From positions 1 through 13,304 of the forward strand of contig CANREU010000027.1 in the NCBI GenBank assembly GCA_947629725.1: a stretch of DNA of 13,304 nucleotides, given 5' to 3'. Each line of letters begins with the position of its first letter. The first letter of the stretch is position 1. Of this stretch, positions 7,955-13,304 are shown in pieces. Both the position numbers and the translations under genes were made by a program. The stretch is from an uncultured Clostridia bacterium. GTDB lineage: Bacteria; Bacillota; Clostridia; Christensenellales; Borkfalkiaceae. The notes under the pieces were generated by a model that saw only the letters and a list, made by a program, of their open reading frames with translations, did no database searches and had not been told where the DNA came from.

Positions 7955-8005
7955 TCGCACAAGATTTTTTCTGCGAAAAACTTTTTGTGCGAGGAAAGTT
8001 TTTCG
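7955..8005 (-). promoter_or_regulatory. Interleaved inverted repeats in the leader of the DUF1385-PrmC gene
   Basis: Two perfect inverted repeats overlap in the order A-B-A'-B' on the minus strand: A is CGAAAAACTTT (8005-7995), B TCGCACAA (7992-7985), A' AAAGTTTTTCG (7984-7974) and B' TTGTGCGA (7962-7955). B and A' abut exactly. The A:A' and B:B' stems cannot nest, so the RNA would form either alternative hairpins or a pseudoknot. It ends about 20 bp before the chosen start codon, and the alternative TTG start lies inside B'. It may regulate expression of the fusion gene; no known riboswitch class is recognised. Confidence 0.5.
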
Positions 8006-8010
8006 TACCG

Positions 8011-8210
8011 CCAAGCGCCTTACCCTTCCGTCGGAAGGGCACCGTAGGTGTGCCTTGCGCTGAAGGTGGCACGGCGCAGCCGTGACGGATGGGGATGGGA
8101 GCGTAACGATCGTCAATCCCCACCACCGCCTACGGCGGAGCCTCCCCCTTAAAAAGGGGTAGGCCTCAGTACACGGAGCCGCACGAGTACGCGCGGACGC
8201 GCGCGATAAG
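8011..8210. repeat. Palindromic repeat island between rpmE and the DUF1385-PrmC gene
   Basis: No gene is visible in the 309 bp between the fusion gene and rpmE. Hairpins are at 8023-8039 (CCCTTCC-GTC-GGAAGGG), 8070-8084 (CACGGC-GCA-GCCGTG), 8126-8138 (CCGCC-TAC-GGCGG), 8145-8159 (CCCCTT/AAGGGG) and 8190-8205 (CGCGCG arms). Phrases such as GGCACGGCGCAGCCGTGACGG are reminiscent of dispersed intergenic repeats in GC-rich Clostridia. No -10/-35 pair for the downstream genes was seen in it. Confidence 0.68.
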
Positions 8211-8211
8211 C

Positions 8212-8237
8212 AAAACAGCCCGCTTTTTCGGGGCTGT
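8212..8237 (-). terminator. Probable intrinsic terminator after rpmE
   Basis: On the minus strand, ACAGCCC (8237-8231) pairs with GGGCTGT (8221-8215) across a nine-base A-rich loop and is followed by TTTTGCTT. The stem starts eight bases after the rpmE stop. The T-tract is short, so some read-through into the downstream genes is plausible; they show no promoter of their own. Confidence 0.7.
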
Positions 8238-8244
8238 ATGCTGT

Positions 8245-8448
8245 TCAAATATTGTATCTTTTCTTGAACTTATCCACGCGGCCGCCGGTATCTACGAGCT
8301 TCTGCCTGCCCGTGAAGAAGGGGTGGCATTTGCTGCAAATATCGACTTTCAGCACGTCCACATCCTTCGTGGTCCCCGTCTTGAACGTGGCGCCGCAGGC
8401 GCAGACGACCGTCGCTTCGCGATAATACGGATGGATTTCCGCCTTCAT
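8245..8448 (-). CDS. rpmE: 50S ribosomal protein L31, zinc-binding type
   Basis: The 67-residue product is ribosomal protein L31, a component of the large subunit that helps bridge to the small subunit. It shows MKAEIHPYYREATVVCACG at the N-terminus, the CxC pair (C16, C18) and the CSKCHPFFTG motif (C38, C41), so it is the four-cysteine, zinc-containing form, followed by GGRVDKFKKRYN. An in-frame ATG at 8484 would add 12 residues unlike the family. The start at 8446-8448 is chosen because it matches other L31 proteins and has GAGGTGA five bases upstream. It has its own promoter at 8487-8515 and a terminator directly after it. In Clostridia rpmE commonly precedes the DUF1385, prmC and prfA genes, as here. 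Confidence 0.96.
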   Translation of the reverse strand: MKAEIHPYYREATVVCACGATFKTGTTKDVDVLKVDICSKCHPFFTGRQKLVDTGGRVDKFKKRYNI

Positions 8449-8486
8449 ATCGTTCACCTCACTCGGATTTTCTCGATTACTCACCT

Positions 8487-8515
8487 ATTATAACCGTTTT
8501 TTTTCTCTCCGTCAA
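8487..8515 (-). promoter_or_regulatory. Sigma-A promoter for rpmE
   Basis: On the minus strand, TTGACG (8510-8515) and TATAAT (8487-8492) are separated by 17 bp that include eight consecutive A. The -10 box is about 38 bp from the rpmE start codon. It is divergent from the promoter at 8611-8639. Confidence 0.85.
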
Positions 8516-8610
8516 CTCATTTTGCGGGAAAACGGAAAATTCTTCGCGTCCGAGTTTTGCACACTTTTTTCTCTCTCCCGCCGTGAAATGCGGAAATTCC
8601 GCCGAAACGC

Positions 8611-8639
8611 TTGCAAAATTCTTTCATGCGCGGTATAAT
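8611..8639 (+). promoter_or_regulatory. Sigma-A promoter for the MDR-family gene
   Basis: TTGCAA (8611-8616) and TATAAT (8634-8639) are separated by 17 bp. The -10 box is 42 bp upstream of the start codon at 8682. About 95 bp separate it from the divergent rpmE promoter. Confidence 0.82.
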
Positions 8640-8681
8640 AGGGACGGAAATGCAAAAATTGCCATTAGGCACAGGAGTCTC

Positions 8682-9680
8682 ATGAACGTATTCAAGCTCA
8701 ACGGCGTGAAGAATCTCGTTAAAACGGAGGAGCCCGTCCCCGCACCCGAAGAGGGAAAGATCAGGGTCCGCATCACAAAGGTGATGACGGACGGGATGGA
8801 CAGCGAACTCTACTTCGGCGAAGTGAAGCCGAAATACCCCCTCATCCCGGGCAAGTTCGCGATCGGGCTCGTCTCCGAAGAGAGCGGCCATCCCCTCTTC
8901 CCGAAGGGCTCCCGCGTGCTCCTGCACACCTTCCTCCCCCGCCCCGAAGAGGGAACGGAGAAGGTGGACTTCACCGAGGATGAGACGCTGCTCTGCGGCT
9001 ACACCGCTCCCGGCTTTTTGCGCGACTTTGCGATGATCCCGCCCGACGGGATGACTCCCATCCCCGAATCGGTGAGCGACGACATGGCGCTCCTCGTCCA
9101 CCACATCGCCCTCGCGAAGGCGGCGGTCGACGAGCTCGAACCCCAAAAGGGGGATCATGTGGCGGTGCTCGGCGCCGACCTCATCGGCGTCCTCGTGTGC
9201 CAGCTCCTCATCTACCAGCAGGCGGCCCCCGTCCTCATCGACGCGGACCCCGAAAAACTCGCCTTCGCAAGAAAATGCGGGGTGTATTACGTCGTTCCCG
9301 ACGACGATGACGTGCTCGAAAACGTGGGCGAGCTCACGGGCGGCAGGCTCGCGGACAGCGTGGTGTGCGTCACCCGTGCGACCGTCGACCCCGCCCTCCC
9401 CTTCCTCGTGTGCGGGAGGGAGAGCAGAGTGGTGTTCTGCGGCGCGGCGGAGAGCTCCCGCACCGTCGACCTCACCCCCGCCATCCGCAAAGCGCTCACC
9501 GTGATCGGCGTCTCCGACGGGCGCGACCTTCTCGAGACCGCCTTCAACCTCATCGTGCGCGGGGCGGTGGACCTCAAGAGCTTCCGCTCCGAGTGCAGAA
9601 AGGCGGAGAATGCGGAGGAGTTCTTCTCTCGCAAAGTGCCGCCCGAAACGGGCAGGATCGACACCCTCACCCTCGTATAA
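8682..9680 (+). CDS. Degenerate zinc-type alcohol dehydrogenase (MDR superfamily), function unknown
   Basis: This 332-residue protein has the order of a medium-chain dehydrogenase: an N-terminal GroES-like domain (residues 1-125), then a Rossmann domain with HVAVLGADLIGVLVCQLL (about 159-176) and an acidic strand end in VLIDADPEK (about 184-192). The frame extends upstream to 8583, but ATG 8682-8684 is chosen because it has AGGAG four bases upstream, lies just after a consensus promoter, and begins the dehydrogenase-like sequence. The usual catalytic zinc positions are replaced: CGTD by TDGMD (about 36-40), GHE by GKF (57-59) and the later EP by HH (140-141); the four-cysteine structural zinc lobe is also absent. 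It may bind NAD(P) but is unlikely to be a normal zinc alcohol dehydrogenase. It is 31 bp from the cardiolipin synthase gene and probably co-transcribed with it. Confidence 0.8.
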   Translation: MNVFKLNGVKNLVKTEEPVPAPEEGKIRVRITKVMTDGMDSELYFGEVKPKYPLIPGKFAIGLVSEESGHPLFPKGSRVLLHTFLPRPEEGTEKVDFTEDETLLCGYTAPGFLRDFAMIPPDGMTPIPESVSDDMALLVHHIALAKAAVDELEPQKGDHVAVLGADLIGVLVCQLLIYQQAAPVLIDADPEKLAFARKCGVYYVVPDDDDVLENVGELTGGRLADSVVCVTRATVDPALPFLVCGRESRVVFCGAAESSRTVDLTPAIRKALTVIGVSDGRDLLETAFNLIVRGAVDLKSFRSECRKAENAEEFFSRKVPPETGRIDTLTLV

Positions 9681-9693
9681 CCCGCAAAAACGG

Positions 9694-9706
9694 GGGGGCG
9701 TCCCCC
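9694..9706 (+). promoter_or_regulatory. Hairpin at the expected ribosome-binding site of cls
   Basis: GGGGG-CGT-CCCCC ends five bases before the cls start codon. The only purine-rich run that could serve as a Shine-Dalgarno is inside the stem, so translation may be weak, or coupled to the upstream gene whose stop is 31 bp away. The effect is inference. Confidence 0.35.
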
Positions 9707-9711
9707 TACAT

Positions 9712-11121
9712 ATGCTGCGCAAACTCGGGAGACTGCTCGGGGGAGGGCTTCTCCCCTTCCTTCTTCTCTCCCTCCTCTTCGCGGCGGGCGCCGCCGCACT
9801 CACCTTGTTTCTTCCCCGCGTTTTCGCCCCCGTATGGGCGGCGGAGCGGGTCGGCGCGGCGTTTGCCGCGCTCGCCGTCGCAAACGGGAGGGACCTGCCC
9901 GCCGTGCGGACGGCGAAACTCTTCCTCCTCCTGTTCCCGTGGACGGGAATTTTTTTGTGCCTCCTCGTGCGGAGCGCCCCCGCACCTCCGCCCCTCCCCC
10001 CTCTTCCCTCCTGCGGGACGGAGACGGAGCGCGCGGCGAGGCTTGCGGAGAGTCCCCTCCTCTTTGCGGAGAGCGCGGAATACTTTTCGTGCGGCGGCGA
10101 CATGTGGAGAAAACTCCTTTGCGACGTTGCCGCGGCGAAAGAGCGGGTGTGGCTCCAATTCTACATCGTAGCGGAGGGATCCCTCCTCTCGGGACTCCTC
10201 GGCCTACTCGGGGAGCGGGCAAGGGCGGGCGTAGACGTCCGCCTTTTGTACGACGGCTTCGGCTCGGCGCTGACATTGCCTCGAAACTTTTGTAAGAAAT
10301 TGAAAAAATGCGGGATCGCCGCGAAAAAACTCCGCCCCGTCCGCTTCCCCACCCCTGCCGCAAACCGCAGGGACCACCGCAAGATCGCCGTCGTCGACGG
10401 CGCGGCATACACGGGCGGCGCGAACCTCGCCGACGAATACGCGGGCAGGGCGATCCGCTTCGGGAATTGGAAGGACGCGGCGGTGCGTCTCACGGGAGAC
10501 CCCGCCGAAGCGCTCGCCTCCCTTTTTGAGGAGACGTGGACGGGAAAACCGCAGGTTTTCGTACCCCATTCCCCCATTTTTGGGAAAAACGCCTGTGCGG
10601 TGTTTGCGGATAAGGCGGAGCTTTCCGCCGAGAGAAAGGGGGCGCGCGTCCTCTTTCGTCTCCTCTCGGAAGCGCGGGAAAAGCTCTACCTCTTCACCCC
10701 CTATCTCGCCCTCGAAAAGGGGTTTTCGGACGCCCTCTCCGCCGCTGCGCGGGCGGGGGTGGACGTGCGCATCATGATCCCCCACATCCCCGACAAGAGG
10801 GCGGTGTTCGCCCTCACGCGGGAGAACGCGCGGCGGCTTGCCGCGGCGGGGGTGAACGTGCGCGAGTACACGGCGGGTTTCCTCCATTCCAAGTGCGCCG
10901 TTGCCGACGGCAGGTGCGCCGCCGTCTCGAGCTACAACCTCGACTACCGCAGTCTCTATTCGCAGGCGGAGTGCGGCGTCTTCTTCGGGGAGGGGCCCCT
11001 CCCGCAGGAGGTCGAGCGGGACTTTTTGCAGACGTGGGAGACGAGCTGCGCGCTCCCCGCGGCGAGCGTTTGGGAGAGGGCCGCCGCCTTCTTTCTCCGC
11101 CTCTTTGCCCCGCTCATATGA
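9712..11121 (+). CDS. cls: Cardiolipin synthase, phospholipase D superfamily
   Basis: This 469-residue membrane protein is predicted to join two phosphatidylglycerol molecules to form cardiolipin at the inner face of the membrane. Two hydrophobic segments at about 13-35 and 69-87 anchor it. Two phospholipase D HxKxxxxD motifs form the active site: HRKIAVVD (about 222-229, after the family's NxRxHRK context, here NRRDHRK) and HSKCAVAD (about 392-399), each followed by the usual N (GGANLADEY, SSYNLDYRS). Size and layout fit bacterial Cls. The frame extends upstream to 9610 inside the previous gene; ATG 9712-9714 is chosen because membrane-protein sequence begins there and it lies just after the upstream stop. 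No standard Shine-Dalgarno is visible: a GGGGG-CGT-CCCCC hairpin (9694-9706) occupies the expected position. Confidence 0.9.
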   Translation: MLRKLGRLLGGGLLPFLLLSLLFAAGAAALTLFLPRVFAPVWAAERVGAAFAALAVANGRDLPAVRTAKLFLLLFPWTGIFLCLLVRSAPAPPPLPPLPSCGTETERAARLAESPLLFAESAEYFSCGGDMWRKLLCDVAAAKERVWLQFYIVAEGSLLSGLLGLLGERARAGVDVRLLYDGFGSALTLPRNFCKKLKKCGIAAKKLRPVRFPTPAANRRDHRKIAVVDGAAYTGGANLADEYAGRAIRFGNWKDAAVRLTGDPAEALASLFEETWTGKPQVFVPHSPIFGKNACAVFADKAELSAERKGARVLFRLLSEAREKLYLFTPYLALEKGFSDALSAAARAGVDVRIMIPHIPDKRAVFALTRENARRLAAAGVNVREYTAGFLHSKCAVADGRCAAVSSYNLDYRSLYSQAECGVFFGEGPLPQEVERDFLQTWETSCALPAASVWERAAAFFLRLFAPLI

Positions 11122-11455
11122 AAGTTTGAGGGAAATGGTCCGCCTTGCCTTGCCCACCCCTTGAGAGGCGGGTGGCTCGCCGTTTTGCGGCGAGGCGGAA
11201 GGGATGTTGTTGGGAATGCCAAACACCCCCTCACTTCCGCATTGATGCGGAAGAGCTCCCCCTCAAGGGGGCGCCAAGAAGAGCCAGCCCTCGCCCCACC
11301 AATCTTGCTTCCCCCTTTTGGGGGAAGTACCCCGAAGGGGGGATAGGGGTTTGCGGTTACGCCCGAACCCCCTCACCGCCGTAAAAAACACGGCGGAGCT
11401 CCCCCAAGAGGGGGAGCCGAGAGAAAGGCTCTCCGTATGAGGAAACAGGAGAGAA
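11122..11455. repeat. Palindromic repeat island between cls and the HAD gene
   Basis: No gene is credible in this gap of nearly 350 bp. Hairpins occur at 11176-11194 (CTCGCCG/CGGCGAG), 11234-11253 (CTTCCGCAT-TG-ATGCGGAAG), 11308-11327 (CTTCCCCC-TTTT-GGGGGAAG), 11376-11396 (CCGCCGT/ACGGCGG) and 11398-11417 (GCTCCCCC-AAGA-GGGGGAGC). The phrase GAGCTCCCCC occurs twice (11253-11262 and 11396-11405), each time directly after a GCGG-containing stem, which suggests two diverged copies of one unit. The style matches the repeats at 1441-1687. No promoter with good -35 and -10 boxes was found before the HAD gene. Confidence 0.7.
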
Positions 11456-11467
11456 ATTAGGAGCAAC

Positions 11468-12268
11468 ATGATAAAATTCATCGCGTCCGATTTAGACGGG
11501 ACCCTCCTCGACGGGGAGCGAAAACTCCCCGCGGGCACCTTTGAGGTCGTTGCAAAACTCGCCGCAAGAGGGGTCCTCTTCGCCCCCGCGAGCGGGCGGC
11601 AATATGCCAACCTCGTGCGCTTTTTCGGCCCCGTAAAGGACCAAGTGCTCTTCATCTGCGAAAACGGCGCCCTCGTGAAGTTCCGCGGGGAGACTCTCCT
11701 CCTCGACCCCGTGCCCGTCCCCCTCGTAAAAAAGGCGCTCGCCGAGATCCGCGCCCTGCCCGGGCTCTACCCCGTACTCTGCTGCGAAAAGAGTGCGTAC
11801 ATAGAGGACGACGTCCTCCCCTTTGCGGAGGAATCGCGCGGGGCTTACGACCTCTGCGAGACGGTGGAGAGCCTTGACGGCGTGCTCGGGCGGGAAGCGG
11901 TGTGCAAGATCGCGGTCTACGACGGGTTCGGTTCCGCCGTCCACTGCATCCGCCTCCTGCCGCCCCGCCTCCCCGAGCTCCGCACCACTCTCTCGGGCGC
12001 TTATTGGTGCGACATCTCCGCCCCCTCCGCGAACAAGGGGGAGGCCGTTTGCTTCGTGCGGGAAAAGTTCGGCTTCAAGCGGGAGGAGTGCGCCGCCTTC
12101 GGCGACCATATGAACGACTATGAGATGCTCCTCGCGTGCGGGCGGGCCTACGTCCCCGAAAACGCCTACCCGCCTCTCAAGGCGCTCGTGGGGCAGACGG
12201 TGCCCTCCAACCTCGAGGGCGGCGTCCTCGAAAAACTCATGGAAATCTACAGGGAGAACACGCTATGA
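11468..12268 (+). CDS. Cof-type HAD-superfamily phosphatase
   Basis: This 266-residue protein carries all four HAD hydrolase motifs: the nucleophile D8 and D10 in IASDLDGTLLDG, motif II in APASGRQ (S42), the lysine of motif III in SANKGEAV (about K190), and motif IV in FGDHMNDYEML (about D213 and D217). The long insertion between motifs II and III is the C2-type cap that defines the Cof/YbiV group, which dephosphorylates small phosphorylated sugars, cofactors or related metabolites. The exact substrate cannot be read from sequence. Start ATG 11468-11470 has AGGAG four bases upstream. Its stop codon overlaps the next gene's start in an ATGA, so the two are translated from one message and probably coupled. 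Confidence 0.92.
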   Translation: MIKFIASDLDGTLLDGERKLPAGTFEVVAKLAARGVLFAPASGRQYANLVRFFGPVKDQVLFICENGALVKFRGETLLLDPVPVPLVKKALAEIRALPGLYPVLCCEKSAYIEDDVLPFAEESRGAYDLCETVESLDGVLGREAVCKIAVYDGFGSAVHCIRLLPPRLPELRTTLSGAYWCDISAPSANKGEAVCFVREKFGFKREECAAFGDHMNDYEMLLACGRAYVPENAYPPLKALVGQTVPSNLEGGVLEKLMEIYRENTL

Positions 12269-12798
12269 AATATGTGATCGCATCGGACATCCACGGCTCG
12301 GCATACTATTGCCGCCTCCTGAAGGAGAGGTATCTTGAGGAGAACGCGCAAAAGCTCATCTTGCTCGGCGACCTCCTCTACCACGGCGCGCGCAACCCCC
12401 TCCCCCGCGGGTATTCCACCCTCGAAACGGCGGAAGTCCTCAATTCTTTGAAGGAACACATCCTCTGCATCAAGGGGAATTGCGACAGCCAGGTCGATAC
12501 CCTCGTGCTCGAATTTCCGATTTCGGCGGAGGTCGCCCTCCTTCCCGCAGGAAAAAAGACCCTCGTTTTGACCCACGGCCACGAGACGCCCGCCCTGCTC
12601 GGGGAGGGAGACGTCCTCGTGAACGGCCATTTCCACGTGCCCGCCTTTGAAAAACGGGAGGGGTATACCTACGTGAACTGCGGCTCGGTGTCCATTCCGA
12701 AGGACGGTTCCCCCCACTCCTATCTCGTGCTCGAGGGGAACGCGCTCACCTGGAAAGACGTTGAAACGGGCGTCCCCTTTCTCCGTGCGGAACTCTGA
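12265..12798 (+). CDS. yfcE: YfcE-family metallophosphodiesterase
   Basis: This 177-residue protein has the calcineurin-like metallophosphoesterase signature: DIHG (D8, H10), GDLLYHG (D36), GNCDS (N72, D74), LTHGHE (H104) and NGHFH (H122, H124), which coordinate two metal ions. Long stretches resemble E. coli YfcE, a manganese-dependent phosphodiesterase of uncertain natural substrate: HGARNPLPRGY, KGNCDSQVD and CGSVSIPKDGSPHSY. Size also fits (E. coli YfcE is 184 residues). The frame is open further upstream inside the HAD gene, but ATG 12265 is chosen because it starts the conserved MKYVIASDIHG, overlaps the HAD stop by four bases and has AGGGAG eight bases upstream. Confidence 0.93.
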   Translation: MKYVIASDIHGSAYYCRLLKERYLEENAQKLILLGDLLYHGARNPLPRGYSTLETAEVLNSLKEHILCIKGNCDSQVDTLVLEFPISAEVALLPAGKKTLVLTHGHETPALLGEGDVLVNGHFHVPAFEKREGYTYVNCGSVSIPKDGSPHSYLVLEGNALTWKDVETGVPFLRAEL

Positions 12799-12828
12799 AA
12801 GAAAAAATAAAAAACTTTCAAATTTTTT
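12796..12828 (+). terminator. Possible weak terminator after yfcE
   Basis: TGAAAG (12796-12801) can pair with CTTTCA (12815-12820), followed by AATTTTTT. The stem is only six A/T-rich base pairs and overlaps the yfcE stop codon, so it is a weak candidate. It lies just before the promoter of the next gene. Confidence 0.35.
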
Positions 12829-12839
12829 CGCCGAGGCAC

Positions 12840-12868
12840 TTGACATTTCATTTGCGGCAGTGTAGAAT
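12840..12868 (+). promoter_or_regulatory. Strong sigma-A promoter for the small membrane protein gene
   Basis: TTGACA (12840-12845), a perfect -35 box, and TAGAAT (12863-12868) are separated by 17 bp. Transcription would begin near 12875, about 30 bp before the start codon. Confidence 0.87.
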
Positions 12869-12904
12869 AAAGATAACATCATTCCAAAAGGAGAGTAAAT
12901 AGAA

Positions 12905-13129
12905 ATGGCAAACACAGGCAGAGGGTATCTCGGCATTAACAACTGGGCTGTCACGATCATCTTCGCGCTCATCCCGTTCACGAGCTGGATTCTCGGCGCT
13001 ATCACCCGCATTCAGCGCGGCCACGTCATCGCAGGCGTCCTGCAGCTGATCCCCCCGATCACGGGCTTCTTCTGGATCACCGACCTCGTCGGCGCGTTCA
13101 TCAAGAAAGACCTGCTTCTTTGGGCGTAA
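12905..13129 (+). CDS. Small two-helix membrane protein, unknown function
   Basis: The 74-residue protein has two hydrophobic segments, about residues 14-33 (AVTIIFALIPFTSWILGAI) and 42-65 (IAGVLQLIPPITGFFWITDL), joined by a short basic loop ITRIQRGH. Residues about 36-62 (RIQRGHVIAGVLQLIPP to WITDLV) loosely resemble the second half of TM2-domain proteins, in which a GxLQLL stretch is followed by WxxDL; this likeness is weak and could be coincidence. It is a real gene by context: a near-consensus promoter at 12840-12868, AGGAG 11 bases before ATG 12905-12907, and a strong terminator 10 bases after the stop. Only one cargo gene lies between promoter and terminator, so it is expressed alone, probably at a high level. 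No function is assigned. Confidence 0.82.
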   Translation: MANTGRGYLGINNWAVTIIFALIPFTSWILGAITRIQRGHVIAGVLQLIPPITGFFWITDLVGAFIKKDLLLWA

Positions 13130-13139
13130 ACCGGAACCG

Positions 13140-13167
13140 AAAGAGCCGCCTTTGGGCGGCTCTTTTC
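13140..13167 (+). terminator. Intrinsic terminator of the small membrane protein gene
   Basis: AAAGAGCCGCC (13140-13150), loop TTTG and GGCGGCTCTTT (13155-13165) form an 11-bp stem followed by TCTTTTGCTTTTT. This is a clear rho-independent terminator. Confidence 0.93.
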
Positions 13168-13171
13168 TTTT

Positions 13172-13304
13172 GCTTTTTACGGGGCATGCGCGGCCTCTCC
13201 CCGCCCCCTCGGGGGCGAGGACAGTTCTCTCCTCATTCCGAACGGAGCCGTAGGCGGAGTGAGTGAATCTTTCAAGATACACTCGGGCTACGCCCTCGGT
13301 ATGA
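13172..13304. repeat. Palindromic repeats running to the window end
   Basis: No gene is seen here. CGCCCCC-TC-GGGGGCG (13202-13217) is followed by a second type of repeat: ATTCCGAACGGAGCCGTAGG (13235-13254), a two-part hairpin at 13261-13284 (GAGTG and ATCTT paired with AAGAT and CACTC), and GGGC-TAC-GCCC (13285-13295). The ATTCCGAACGGAGC-to-GAATCTTTC layout resembles dispersed intergenic repeats of many bacteria. The element may continue beyond the window. Confidence 0.6.

Noticed and set aside
7955..8005. The interleaved repeats as an intrinsic terminator for rpmE.
   Set aside because: Neither stem is followed by a T-tract on the minus strand, and a better terminator lies directly after rpmE at 8212-8237.
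8517..10103. A 528-codon minus-strand frame opposite the MDR gene and the start of cls.
   Set aside because: It overlaps two recognised + strand genes and two divergent promoters, and its product is low-complexity.
12848..13282. A 144-codon minus-strand frame opposite the small membrane protein.
   Set aside because: It runs through a promoter, a gene and a terminator of the opposite strand and has no supporting motif or ribosome-binding site.

Overview
This window looks like chromosomal DNA from a GC-rich, Gram-positive-type member of the Clostridia, probably a gut lineage known mainly from metagenomes. The evidence is a BspA-like leucine-rich-repeat surface protein, a four-cysteine ribosomal protein L31, a DUF1385 (YqhQ) gene beside prmC and prfA, purine-rich Shine-Dalgarno sequences, and sigma-A-type promoters with 17-bp spacers in GC-rich DNA. 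Intergenic regions are crowded with GC-rich palindromic repeats. The lineage is an inference; there is no rRNA or tRNA in the window to confirm it.

Layout. Positions 1-1440 hold the 3' end of a BspA-like LRR gene on the + strand. A palindrome-rich gap with one strong bidirectional terminator follows. Positions 1748-8448 form a minus-strand block, read from high to low coordinates: rpmE (L31), a repeat island, a DUF1385-PrmC fusion, prfA (RF1), an aspartate aminotransferase, a small P-loop ATPase with its own promoter, and thrC. From a divergent promoter region near 8487-8639 the + strand block begins: a degenerate MDR dehydrogenase-like protein and a cardiolipin synthase. A second repeat island (11122-11467) follows, then a Cof-type HAD phosphatase whose stop overlaps the start of a YfcE phosphodiesterase. 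The last gene encodes a 74-aa two-helix membrane protein with its own promoter and terminator. The window ends in more repeats.

How the genes fit together. rpmE, prmC and prfA are translation genes. PrmC methylates the GGQ glutamine of RF1, and here it lies one base upstream of prfA and is fused in frame to a predicted membrane protein. The aminotransferase (aspartate supply) and thrC (last step of threonine synthesis) belong to the same amino-acid family, although a new promoter separates them. The + strand genes mix lipid synthesis (cls) and phosphatase functions.

Most of the window is ordinary core genome. The best candidates for novelty are the DUF1385-PrmC fusion, an interleaved pair of inverted repeats (order A-B-A'-B') just upstream of it, a 167-bp element bounded by a perfect 24-bp inverted repeat, a dehydrogenase-fold protein lacking all the expected zinc ligands, and the small membrane protein. 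I found no CRISPR array, transposase, phage gene, tRNA or rRNA, and no convincing new defence or mobile system.
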